A stretch of DNA of 27,715 nt from Bacteroidia bacterium (GTDB taxonomy: Bacteria; Bacteroidota; Bacteroidia; Bacteroidales; Paludibacteraceae), in NCBI GenBank assembly GCA_021152555.1, contig JAGKVE010000022.1, positions 1-27,715 of the forward strand, given 5' to 3'. A model generated the notes under the pieces. That model was not told the origin of the DNA, searched no databases, and saw only the letters and a list, made by a program, of their open reading frames with translations. Positions 1 through 7,756 of the stretch are shown here, piece after piece. The first letter of the stretch is position 1. The number at the start of each line of letters is the position of its first letter. A program made the position numbers and the translations under genes.

Positions 1-2636
1 TCATCATAGAGGTCAGCTAAAGAGCAATCCGGATATTTGGCACGAGCATCCAAAATGGCTTGGGCGGTTTGCTCGATACGGGCTTTCTGCTCCTCTGTCG
101 GCTGACACCACGGGAAGTTGTTATAGACGACGCTTCCTGAGTAGCGGTAGTCGGATTTTAGACGTCCGCATATAGCACGCATCCATGCCATGTGGACGTT
201 AGAGGTAAGCACTCCGAAATGGTAGAGGGTAGCATCGGGGATTATAGAAAGAGAATCCGCGGCGATTATCTCGGGAGGCATAAAACCAATTGGAATATAC
301 CGACGACGTTCAGAACTAACACGCGGGATTACCATGTAAGTACTTTCCGTTTGAGGCATAGAAAAGAAAAGCGCCGGTTTATTGGCTGCTTGCCTTGTCG
401 GAGCAGCGGTACTGGCAGCACGCATTTCTCGCACAGCCTCTAAGCGTTGGTAAATGTCTTTGTTTTTGACATAAACACTTAATGGAATATTTCTCAACCA
501 CAAACAATAACGGATCTCATTATTGTTGAGATAATCTTTTGCTCCGACATACCTGCGTATGCAACATTCTATGCTTGGATCATTCTTTATAAAGGCTGCC
601 CGCTCTTCTTCCGATAAAATAAGGTTACCTCCATCTGAAGGTTGATTTCCTTTTGTTAATTTTGGGACATTACATATCGGAGTAGAACGGCTTTCTATAA
701 AGACATCCGGCGCGTCAATGAGATAGGGGTTGATATTGGAGGCAGGGATGGTTTGTGAGTTGGAGAGGTAGAGGCGCTTGGCGTTATTTCCCGAAATAGA
801 AAAGCCTATTATTACGCAATGCACGTGCGCTTTGATATCCGCTTCCGAATCCCAACGGAAAGTACGATAAGCAAAATCAATATGAATTCCATATCGGTCA
901 AAAAGTGGTTGCCAGAGTGCTGCAACTTGCTCGCCTTGGGTGATAGAGTTGGTAGAAACAAGGGCTGCTTTGATTAGTGTATTTTGGCTCATCATCTTTG
1001 CGGCCAGATGATACCAAGCGCCAACAAAATCTATGCTATTAGATAACTTCACTTTTCCGAAGATAGCCACAGCATCCTCTTTTTGTTCGGCAGACATCAT
1101 ACTTGCTCCTACAAACGGCGGATTACCCATGATATAAGCCCCACTCCGGCTCTCCCCTGAAGGGGCGAGAGGAAAGACTTCTGCCCAATCCATGCGGAGG
1201 GCGTTTCCTTCGTGGATATAAGCGTTGGTTTTGAGCGGTAGGAAATCAATCGCCCGTCCTGCTATAGCAGATGTCTCTTTGAGTGTCTGGCTCTCGGCTA
1301 TCCAAAGGGCGGTCTTGGCGACCGTACAAGCAAAATCGTTGATCTCAATGCCGTAGAACTGAGATATATTGACTTTGATGAGGATGTCGAAGGTGAGGAT
1401 GTTCTCTCCGCCAAACATGGCTTGTATCACTTTGTTCTCCAGACGGCGAAGCGAAAGGAATGTTTCCGTAAGGAAGTTACCACTACCGCAGGCAGGGTCA
1501 AAGAACGTGAGGGAGGCGAGTTTGTCTTGGAAAGCCGCTAATGCCTGCTTTCTCGGAGCTGCTTGTTTCATCTCCTGAATCTTGTCAAACTCGTCTTTGA
1601 GCTCGTCCAAGAAAAGCGGGTCGATGACCTTGTGGATATTTTCGATAGAGGTATAATGCATACCACCGGAACGGCGTGTTTCGGGGTTCAGTGTGCTCTC
1701 AAAGACTGCACCGAAGATAGTAGGCGAAATCTCCGACCAATCGAAATCGGCTGACGCATCCTCCAAAAGGAGTTGCTTGAGTTCGTCGGTGAACTGCGGA
1801 ATCTCAATCGTCTTATCCGAGAACAAACCACCATTGACGTATGGGAAGGCTGCCAGATCGTCCTCCAAGTATTTATCGCGCTCGGCAAGGGGCGTATCCA
1901 GTACCGCAAAAAGATCCACCAACGCGCGGCGGAGTTTCTGCGGAGGATTGGCATTGAGGTAGTCATGGAAAGCCGTACGGCTGTTGAAAAGCCCTGCGTC
2001 CTCGGCATAAAGACAGAAGACGAGCCGCACGCAGAGGATATTGAGGCTGCGGAGCGTTTCGGGGTCATCGGCTCCGTACTGCTCTAATAATTTATCGTAG
2101 ATGACGCCGACCAGATTACCGGCTTTGACGGAAACTTCCATTTCGCGTTTGAGGTGCTCGTTGCCCTCGTCCACGAGAAATTGCAAGCGATAATACTCTT
2201 TTTCGAGATCTTTCAGTAGAATCTTCTGCGGTTCTCCGTTGGGCTGCTCCATGTCATACACCCAAAACTCCGCGAAATTGCAGGTCACAATCCACCGCGG
2301 GCGTTGGCTGTACGGTAGTTCGGCAGCATAGCGTTTGGCTTGCTGGAAGGGATTGAGCACAGAGCCGTCGGATTGCTTGATACCTTCGGCGAGGTTCTTG
2401 CCGAGCGACTTCTGCTCAATCATAACCTTGGTAGAAGGAATGAAGCCGTCGATGAAAGAGGTATGGTCGAGCTTGACTTGGTGCTCGTAGATGATGAAGG
2501 TCTCGGGATGCTCAATGCCGAAGACCTGATTAAGGAGCGTAGTCCAGAAAATCTGGCTCTCGCCTTTTTCGTAGCCTTTGCCCTCCCAATGGGCGGCAAA
2601 GTCGCGTGCGGCTTTTTGTTGCTGTATTGCGGTCAT
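1..2636 (-). CDS. MmeI-like type IIL restriction-modification enzyme, C-terminus cut by window edge
   Basis: I translated this minus-strand frame from ATG at 2636 and found 878 open codons running off position 1. One chain appears to carry both endonuclease and SAM-dependent adenine methyltransferase. Near the N-terminus a PD-(D/E)XK nuclease signature is visible (D63, then E74-Q-K76). A helical connector follows (LRSLNILCVRLVFCLYAED). Methyltransferase motif I is FDPACGSGN (379-387) and motif IV is NPPF (505-508). The target-recognition region contains FGVLTSNVHMAWMRAICGRL, typical of MmeI relatives. MmeI has about 919 residues, so only some 40-50 residues should be missing. The family methylates one strand of its site and cuts about 20 bases away. 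No separate methylase or specificity gene is seen, as expected for a self-contained enzyme. A short palindromic repeat is embedded in frame at about residues 489-496, just before motif IV. Family call is firm; activity and specificity are unknown. Confidence 0.88.
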   Translation of the reverse strand, partial: MTAIQQQKAARDFAAHWEGKGYEKGESQIFWTTLLNQVFGIEHPETFIIYEHQVKLDHTSFIDGFIPSTKVMIEQKSLGKNLAEGIKQSDGSVLNPFQQAKRYAAELPYSQRPRWIVTCNFAEFWVYDMEQPNGEPQKILLKDLEKEYYRLQFLVDEGNEHLKREMEVSVKAGNLVGVIYDKLLEQYGADDPETLRSLNILCVRLVFCLYAEDAGLFNSRTAFHDYLNANPPQKLRRALVDLFAVLDTPLAERDKYLEDDLAAFPYVNGGLFSDKTIEIPQFTDELKQLLLEDASADFDWSEISPTIFGAVFESTLNPETRRSGGMHYTSIENIHKVIDPLFLDELKDEFDKIQEMKQAAPRKQALAAFQDKLASLTFFDPACGSGNFLTETFLSLRRLENKVIQAMFGGENILTFDILIKVNISQFYGIEINDFACTVAKTALWIAESQTLKETSAIAGRAIDFLPLKTNAYIHEGNALRMDWAEVFPLAPSGESRSGAYIMGNPPFVGASMMSAEQKEDAVAIFGKVKLSNSIDFVGAWYHLAAKMMSQNTLIKAALVSTNSITQGEQVAALWQPLFDRYGIHIDFAYRTFRWDSEADIKAHVHCVIIGFSISGNNAKRLYLSNSQTIPASNINPYLIDAPDVFIESRSTPICNVPKLTKGNQPSDGGNLILSEEERAAFIKNDPSIECCIRRYVGAKDYLNNNEIRYCLWLRNIPLSVYVKNKDIYQRLEAVREMRAASTAAPTRQAANKPALFFSMPQTESTYMVIPRVSSERRRYIPIGFMPPEIIAADSLSIIPDATLYHFGVLTSNVHMAWMRAICGRLKSDYRYSGSVVYNNFPWCQPTEEQKARIEQTAQAILDARAKYPDCSLADLYD
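1150..1171. repeat. REP-like palindrome inside the MmeI-like gene
   Basis: The core CCCCT-GA-AGGGG (1154-1165) is flanked by CTCT and GAGAG, giving a larger imperfect inverted repeat. On the coding strand it reads through in frame as residues close to LAPSGES, low-complexity compared with the surrounding conserved enzyme. A related CCCTCCC...GGGAGGG palindrome lies in the second GH16 gene at 17516-17534. This looks like one of the small dispersed palindromes common in Bacteroidota genomes; that family assignment is from memory. Confidence 0.55.
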
Positions 2637-2833
2637 GGTATGTATGTTTACTTAATGGTAACCCGTTGGCGGAATTAAAATAGCGCATGTTTAATTTGCC
2701 CAATCGGTTTGTTATTAATAAAGTTGATATATTGTAGGATAGTAAGTGCGCTGATTTTGCTGATAATCCGGGCAAACAATCCTACTTGTTGTTTCGCGTA
2801 ATTGCGACATAACATAAATTGGTCAACCATTTT
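2637..2833. other. Intergenic region between YeiH-like and MmeI-like genes, no convincing site
   Basis: I see no tRNA, strong hairpin or consensus promoter. A GTAGGAT/ATCCTAC inverted pair (2734-2740 and 2779-2785) is separated by 38 bases, too far apart to call a terminator. The promoter of the MmeI-like gene could lie here but has no clear TAnnTTTG box. Confidence 0.4.
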
Positions 2834-3805
2834 TTACTTGAGTAGGATATATGCAAGACTGGCGGCGCTGATGATGATCCATAGCAGGATACCTTGCAGC
2901 AAGGGGCGGATACCTACGGATTTGATGACATCTACGGATAGGGAGGCGCCGATAAAGAACATGGTGATAATGAGTCCTTTGCGGGCAATATCTGCAATGA
3001 ACTTACCTACTTCGGGATAGTCTGCAAGAAGGTAGGTGTTGATGAGCATGGCGACGATAAAGAACAAGATAAACCATGGGATAGTAATCTTCTTGCCGTC
3101 GCTGCGGAAAATGACCGAGGTAACCAATGCTAACGGGATGATCCACAAGGCACGAGTGAGTTTGATGGTGGTAGCCACTTGCAGGGCTTCTTCGCCATAA
3201 GCCGCTCCTGCTCCCACTACCGAACTCGTATCATGGATAGCTATAGCCGCCCATGTGCCGAACTCTTGTTGGCTTAGTCCCAACCAATGACCCAAAGCGG
3301 GAAAAAGGAAAAGACCTATCGCATTGAGGATAAACACTGTCGCTAATGCCATGGACATATCGGTGTCTTTGGCCTTGATAATTGGTCCTACCGCAGCGAT
3401 GGCACTACCGCCGCAGATGGCTGTGCCCGAACTAATAAGGTAGGATGTGTTGCGGTTGAGTTTCAACACTTTGCAGCCAATAAACATACCTATAAGCAAG
3501 GTGCCTATGACCGATATAATCGTAAAGAACATGCCTTCCTTACCTGATTCGAGTGAGGCTTGAAGGTTCATTCCAAAGCCCAAACCGACGACGGAGTATT
3601 GGAGGAGTTTCTTGGATATGGACTTATTGAATGTGGGGTAGGCTTGTCCGCAAAGCAGGGCAAAGACTAAGCCAATAAACAGCACCACGGGTGGAGTGAC
3701 CCACGTCGAAAGGAAACGGAGCGCAGGGATATAATCGCAAAGCAGACACAGCGTGATAATGGATAGCAGAGCGATATAAATATGTCGGTTGTATTTGTGA
3801 AGCAT
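2834..3805 (-). CDS. YeiH/UPF0324 family membrane protein, putative sulfate exporter
   Basis: A 323-residue polytopic inner-membrane protein with about ten hydrophobic segments. It matches the UPF0324 (Cons_hypoth698) family in length and in conserved stretches: FIGLVFALLCGQAYP near residue 45, the loop SSGTAICGGSAIAAVGPII near 125-145, and the helix-loop AIAIHDTSSVVGAGAAYG near 190. The family is usually annotated as a putative sulfate exporter, but transport has not been broadly shown. It lies downstream of the regulator gene on the same strand, 111 bases away, and could be read through from it. Nothing links it to glucan use. The start at 3805 gives a short charged N-terminus (MLHKYNRH) before the first membrane segment, as expected. 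Confidence 0.85.
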   Translation of the reverse strand: MLHKYNRHIYIALLSIITLCLLCDYIPALRFLSTWVTPPVVLFIGLVFALLCGQAYPTFNKSISKKLLQYSVVGLGFGMNLQASLESGKEGMFFTIISVIGTLLIGMFIGCKVLKLNRNTSYLISSGTAICGGSAIAAVGPIIKAKDTDMSMALATVFILNAIGLFLFPALGHWLGLSQQEFGTWAAIAIHDTSSVVGAGAAYGEEALQVATTIKLTRALWIIPLALVTSVIFRSDGKKITIPWFILFFIVAMLINTYLLADYPEVGKFIADIARKGLIITMFFIGASLSVDVIKSVGIRPLLQGILLWIIISAASLAYILLK

Positions 3806-3825
3806 GGGGGTAATTATGAATTAAA

Positions 3826-3924
3826 TTAGTATGAAAGACACACTTTATCCCCGATTTGATATACCGGAGTATGCGCTTGGGTTAAGGCCATTACAGGCGA
3901 CGTATCTGATGATTCATTATGCAT
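3826..3924 (-). CDS. Possible 32-residue small ORF coupled to the DUF6377 gene
   Basis: ATG at 3924 overlaps the last codons of the upstream gene (stop at 3917-3919) in another frame and runs 32 codons to TAA at 3826-3828. The product begins MHNESSDTSPVMALTQ and ends PVYQIGDKVCLSY. I recognise no family; the end faintly resembles the first strand of an SH3-like barrel, which could be chance. The overlapping start would allow translational coupling, and the stop lies 20 bases before the YeiH-like start. It has no clear ribosome-binding site, which is uninformative in Bacteroidota. It may equally be non-coding spacer. Confidence 0.25.
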   Translation of the reverse strand: MHNESSDTSPVMALTQAHTPVYQIGDKVCLSY

Positions 3925-5461
3925 TTCTGTTTCCTATTTGTTGAACCTCTTGTTCAAATGTTTCACGGTCTCCAAGGGCACCGTTTTTCATCTTAACACG
4001 GTAATTGCTGATTGTGTTCGGACTATAACAAAGCAGTTCGGCTATTTTGGCGCTGCTGGTAATTCCTAATAATATGAGCGCGAATATGCGCATCTCGATA
4101 GTCATCCGCTCTCCGGGTTTCGGTTGGATTCTGGCTTCCGGCCGGAGCAACGCATTGAAATCTTCTACAAAGGTGCCGTATAACGAGAGGAAAGTATCAT
4201 CAAACGAGCGGTAGAAATTCTCCATCTCCCGGTCCATAAAAGCAGCAGGATCCTTCTCTCCGGCACGACGTGCCATAGTCGTTAACCTGCGTATATAATC
4301 ATTATACACCTCCAAATATCTGCAAATATATTGCTCCTTTACTTTGTTCGCGTCTTTAAGTTGGCGGTTGAAGGCGTTTAATGTGGCATTCTTCGCCGCA
4401 ATTTCTTTATTGAGGATATGTAATCTTCTGTTTTGCCGTAATGAATACAACACGCCAGCAACGAGCACTATAAGAAGTATGGCAGATACAATAAGAGCTA
4501 TTGTCATTGTGGTTGAGGAGCGTTTGAGTTTCTGCTCATATGAACTCGCAATCTCATGTCCCAATGCATAAGTTTGAATAAAGCGCGTGGGCGCATTAAA
4601 GAACGAAGCATTCGTCAGTGAGTAATTGCTATAAAGGTATGCTCTGTTCAAATCGCCCGATTCAAAACATTCTTTTGCTATCAACCAGGAGGAACCATTG
4701 TCCGTAATGCCGCACCAAACATCAGCAATAGCAGAACGAATGAGCCATTCAACATGCTTCCGGTCCATTCCCATACTCTCGTAAAGTGTGGAACGCGTAT
4801 ATGCCTCAATGGCAAAGGGATGAGACCATTCGGTGATGCGGGATAAAATGGTATCATTAATGGCTAATGCCAAATCAAAATTTCCGGCATCTATAGCCTG
4901 AAGAATTTCATATCGCAATCGTATGTTGGAGGAATGAACTGACTGAGCTTGCATCTCGTGTAGCAGTGCGCCATAACGCTCTTTAGCTATGTTTGCCCAT
5001 TGTTCCCGCAGTGGCGGAAGGCTATGATGCATGGACCCCTCGAAATATAATCTCCATATGGCTTCTGCGCAGTCAACACGCAGAGTGTCGGGTATGGAAT
5101 CCAGTGCCGGCAGCAATGAAATGGCATCATTATACTTGCCAATCGAAGTGGTCAACTCCAGCAAACCGATATATGCTTTTGAGCGATATGGTTCCGGGGC
5201 GTTTGTCAAGTAAGAATACCATACTACTGCCGAGTCGCTTTGGAAATACTGGTATTCCCGTGCAACACGCAATTTGACATCATTGCTCAACGGACGAATC
5301 GAGCGCAAGGAATCAATATAGCGCTGATGGCTCGCAATGTAGTGCGAAGAATGACGAACGGCATCATCATACGTCGCAAACAGAGAGTCCAAAGTGGACA
5401 TGGCGTTCAACGCCATGGATATACCCATGAAAAGGGGGATAAATAACAATCGCTTATACAT
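3917..5461 (-). CDS. DUF6377-type membrane-anchored regulator
   Basis: 514 residues. An N-terminal signal or anchor (MYKRLLFIPLFMGISMA) is followed by about 300 mostly helical residues resembling a TPR-like sensor. One transmembrane helix lies at about 319-342 (MTIALIVSAILLIVLVAGVL), then a basic coiled coil (about 343-385). The C-terminal domain (about 453-500) contains EMRIFALILLGITSSAKIAE and CYSPNTISNYRVKMKN, a LuxR-like helix-turn-helix. This order matches DUF6377 proteins of Bacteroidota, thought to sense outside the cytoplasm and act on DNA from the membrane. Such genes often sit beside SusC/SusD loci, and this one faces the PUL across a shared promoter region. Its own promoter is at 5514-5545. 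That it controls the glucan locus is inference. Confidence 0.8.
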   Translation of the reverse strand: MYKRLLFIPLFMGISMALNAMSTLDSLFATYDDAVRHSSHYIASHQRYIDSLRSIRPLSNDVKLRVAREYQYFQSDSAVVWYSYLTNAPEPYRSKAYIGLLELTTSIGKYNDAISLLPALDSIPDTLRVDCAEAIWRLYFEGSMHHSLPPLREQWANIAKERYGALLHEMQAQSVHSSNIRLRYEILQAIDAGNFDLALAINDTILSRITEWSHPFAIEAYTRSTLYESMGMDRKHVEWLIRSAIADVWCGITDNGSSWLIAKECFESGDLNRAYLYSNYSLTNASFFNAPTRFIQTYALGHEIASSYEQKLKRSSTTMTIALIVSAILLIVLVAGVLYSLRQNRRLHILNKEIAAKNATLNAFNRQLKDANKVKEQYICRYLEVYNDYIRRLTTMARRAGEKDPAAFMDREMENFYRSFDDTFLSLYGTFVEDFNALLRPEARIQPKPGERMTIEMRIFALILLGITSSAKIAELLCYSPNTISNYRVKMKNGALGDRETFEQEVQQIGNRNA

Positions 5462-5513
5462 AATTATATTGTTATATTTGCCTGTTGAACGGAACGATTA
5501 TATTTTTCGACTG

Positions 5514-5545
5514 CAAAATTACAATAAAAAAATGAAACGTGCAAA
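5514..5545 (-). promoter_or_regulatory. Bacteroidetes-type promoter for the DUF6377 gene
   Basis: Read on the minus strand, TTTG (5545-5542) is followed by exactly 20 bases and then TAATTTTG (5521-5514), a full match to the -33/-7 pattern TTTG-N20-TAnnTTTG. The start codon at 5461 lies about 50 bases downstream, leaving a 5' leader of roughly 45 bases. Confidence 0.75.
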
Positions 5546-5679
5546 TTTTATAGTGCGTTTAGGAGTGATTATCACGTACTATTTAGGTACTTTTTTTTAG
5601 GTTTAAATTTTGTTAGTTGATTGAATATCATCAAGATAGGTTTAAACATGTCGTACTTTTATTGCACGAAAAGCATTTG

Positions 5680-5691
5680 TGGGCTTGCCCA
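5680..5691. promoter_or_regulatory. Inverted repeat overlapping the -33 box, candidate operator
   Basis: TGGGC-TT-GCCCA is a perfect 12-base inverted repeat. It covers the likely -33 element (CTTG at 5684-5687) of the plus-strand promoter, so a bound protein would block or recruit polymerase. The arms are short, so chance occurrence is possible. Confidence 0.35.
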
Positions 5692-5715
5692 TGTGCAAAA
5701 AAACATATAACTTTG
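5684..5715 (+). promoter_or_regulatory. Promoter for the aldo/keto reductase and possibly the PUL
   Basis: TAACTTTG (5708-5715) matches the TAnnTTTG -7 box exactly. CTTG (5684-5687) lies 20 bases upstream and matches three of four bases of the -33 box. The first start codon is at 5761. This is the only good consensus promoter I found upstream of the co-oriented PUL genes. Confidence 0.65.
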
Positions 5716-5760
5716 CACCGGATTTTCACCAACAAACTATAACCGTAAATCGAAAACACC

Positions 5761-6723
5761 ATGATAACGGAAGCCTCTTACGTCTCTTCTCCTGCACGCT
5801 ATAGTAGTCAGGAAACGATGTATAACCGCTGCGGTAATAGCGGCGTACTGCTCCCCAAAGTGAGTCTTGGTTTTTGGCATAATTTTGGTTCTGATGCGCC
5901 ATTTGAGCGTAGCCGCGCTATCACGCATTATGCTTTCGATCACGGTATTACCCATTTTGATTTTGCAAACAACTACGGTGTCCCTGCGGGTAGTGCAGAG
6001 ACCAATTTCGGACGCCTGATGGACGAGGACTTTCGTCCGTACAGGGATGAATTGTTTATCTCTACGAAGGCGGGCTATCTGATGTGGGATGGCCCTTATG
6101 GCGAGTGGGGCAGCCGCAAATATCTTATGTCCAGTCTGGACCAATCGCTGCGACGGATGCGGTTGGATTATGTTGATTTGTTCTATTCGCATCGCTATGA
6201 CCCTCTAACGCCCATTGAGGAAACGCTTCAGGCACTTGTTGATATTGTCCGGGCAGGCAAGGCTTTGTATGTCGGCATATCCAACTGGCCGTTGGAACCG
6301 TTGGAAAAGGCAACGCAGTATTTGCGTGAAAGGGATGTGCCGTTGCTGATTTATCAGGGACGGCTGAATATGTTGGACCGCGAACCGATAGAAGAAGGAA
6401 TATTGGATTTCTGTAATAAAGAGGGTATCGGTTTCATTGCTTATTCTCCGTTGGCGCAGGGTTTGCTGACGGATCGCTATTTGCATGGCATTCCTACGGA
6501 CAGCCGAATGGCGCAAGAGCATTTTCTGAAATCGAGCCGTCTTACTCCTGAAATGACGGATTATCTCTCGAAGTTGGCAGCACATTCGCTCGAAAACGGT
6601 CGCACAATGGCTCAAGAAGCACTCGCGTGGGTGCTTGGTCAGCAAGGAGTGACATCTGCGCTCGTCGGTGCCAGCAGTGTGGCGCAGTTAGCAAATAATT
6701 TGGAAACATTAAAACACATGTAA
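5761..6723 (+). CDS. YghZ-like aldo/keto reductase, short at the C-terminus
   Basis: 320 residues, NADPH-dependent aldo/keto reductase fold. It closely resembles E. coli YghZ (L-glyceraldehyde 3-phosphate reductase, AKR14): LPKVSLGFWHNFG, GITHFDFANNYGVPAGSAE, STKAGYLMWDGPYGEWGSRK, LDYVDLFYSHR and SPLAQGLLTDRYL. The catalytic tetrad is visible as D67, Y72, K103 and H144. The upstream start is preferred because the N-terminal PARY...YNRCG also matches YghZ. The protein ends at NNLETLKHM, about 25 residues before the usual end, so it lacks the last helix and tail that close over the active site in this family. The next gene starts two bases after the stop. The true substrate may be any aldehyde; its role in glucan use is unclear. 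Confidence 0.85.
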   Translation: MITEASYVSSPARYSSQETMYNRCGNSGVLLPKVSLGFWHNFGSDAPFERSRAITHYAFDHGITHFDFANNYGVPAGSAETNFGRLMDEDFRPYRDELFISTKAGYLMWDGPYGEWGSRKYLMSSLDQSLRRMRLDYVDLFYSHRYDPLTPIEETLQALVDIVRAGKALYVGISNWPLEPLEKATQYLRERDVPLLIYQGRLNMLDREPIEEGILDFCNKEGIGFIAYSPLAQGLLTDRYLHGIPTDSRMAQEHFLKSSRLTPEMTDYLSKLAAHSLENGRTMAQEALAWVLGQQGVTSALVGASSVAQLANNLETLKHM

Positions 6724-6725
6724 TT

Positions 6726-7709
6726 ATGAAAAAAATCTCTCTTTTGATTGCGCTCCTATGCGCGAGTTTAATGAGTTTTGCAACCGACTGGAACAGCATT
6801 GCTTTCTTGGGTGACGGTGCCGGCGGAGGCGCGTACACCAACAAATACAAAGTGGATGCTGCATTTGGCCAAAACGTAGTGAACATTCAGCCGGACGGCG
6901 ATAAGCCGGCTATCTATTCCTATTTTCTGGCGGCAGTAACTTCTTGTTCGTTGCCTGCTGACCAATACAGAATCAATGGCGCGGGTATTTACCTTTACCT
7001 TACCGCCTTCACGGCGAAAGAAACGACCGTATCGGTGGAGGCCGGAGGTGTGGCATATGATTTCAAAGTGTTCTATGCCGATGGTACAGGGGATATTTCT
7101 GAAGATGAACCGGGAGGTGACCCGCAACCGGGAGGCGACTTGACTCCGGCTACGTTCTACGGACAAGACGTCCAGCCTGTGAACGGTTCGGATGTGACCT
7201 TCAATTGGTCGATTACCCGCAATGCAGATGCCAAGCTTACTTTTGAAATTAGTTGGTCCAGCGAAATAGTAGGTGTTGTGCCGCAGGTAAATATCAATGA
7301 TGTCTATTCTACACTGCCAATGCAGGGGTCTTTGGCGCGTTTTACCACAAAAGAGACATATACTGATGGCGAGAAATTGGCAATCTTTTTCCTCATCGCT
7401 TATACCGGCAATGCCGCACGTATCGATATCTCCTATACGGTTGGTTCCAGCAACAAGAAACCGGGTGGTCAGGAAGATCCCGAAACGCCTGATACTCCGG
7501 AAACACCTGACACGCCAGAAACTCCGGACACCCCTGATACACCGGAAACGCCTGACACACCAGACACTCCGGATACACCGGGTGAGGATAATCAGGCTAT
7601 TGACGATGTGCAGCTAAATGTACAGGGCACAAAGATGCTGGAGAACGGACGTATCGTTATAATCAAGAACGGGACACGTTACAGTACTATTGGACAGAAA
7701 ATTCAATGA
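6726..7709 (+). CDS. Secreted multi-domain protein of unknown function, paralogue 1
   Basis: 327 residues with a cleavable signal peptide (MKKISLLIALLCASLMSFA) and no lipobox cysteine in the right context. Module A (about 20-128) contains FLGDGAGGGAYTNKYKV and ends YDFKVFYADGTG; it recurs twice in the next protein. A Gly/Pro/Asp linker leads to a second beta-rich domain (about 142-245, FNWSITRNADAKLTFEIS). Then comes a Thr/Pro/Asp/Glu linker (252-285) and a short tail containing MLENGRIVIIKNGTRYS. No catalytic motif is recognised. Position just before SusC and the modular, linker-rich build suggest a carbohydrate-binding surface or extracellular protein; this is inference. The start lies two bases after the reductase stop, suggesting co-transcription. 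Confidence 0.75.
   Translation: MKKISLLIALLCASLMSFATDWNSIAFLGDGAGGGAYTNKYKVDAAFGQNVVNIQPDGDKPAIYSYFLAAVTSCSLPADQYRINGAGIYLYLTAFTAKETTVSVEAGGVAYDFKVFYADGTGDISEDEPGGDPQPGGDLTPATFYGQDVQPVNGSDVTFNWSITRNADAKLTFEISWSSEIVGVVPQVNINDVYSTLPMQGSLARFTTKETYTDGEKLAIFFLIAYTGNAARIDISYTVGSSNKKPGGQEDPETPDTPETPDTPETPDTPDTPETPDTPDTPDTPGEDNQAIDDVQLNVQGTKMLENGRIVIIKNGTRYSTIGQKIQ
7479..7580 (+). repeat. PETPDT tandem-repeat linker
   Basis: Residues 252-285 of the first secreted paralogue are built from three-residue units PET and PDT repeated about eleven times. Synonymous codons vary between units (CCT, CCG, CCA; ACT, ACA, ACG), so the DNA repeat is imperfect and less prone to slippage than an exact one. Such linkers usually hold a domain away from the cell surface. 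Confidence 0.8.
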
Positions 7710-7756
7710 TTAACAAATCATAATTAACCTTATTGTATAATTAAAATTTTTGTATT

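Noticed and set aside
1688..2087. Plus- and minus-strand small frames inside the MmeI-like gene
   Set aside because: The full-length minus-strand reading from 2636 explains the sequence with family motifs throughout, so these are shadows in other frames.
3826..3944. Plus-strand 37-codon frame (3831-3944) beginning MKDTLYPRFD
   Set aside because: It runs antisense into the end of the DUF6377 gene and has no promoter or family match; the coupled minus-strand frame is the better, though still weak, candidate.
5546..5675. Small plus-strand frame crossing the divergent region
   Set aside because: It overlaps the regulator promoter, starts inside the regulator gene, and the product (about 5394-5600) shows no family features.
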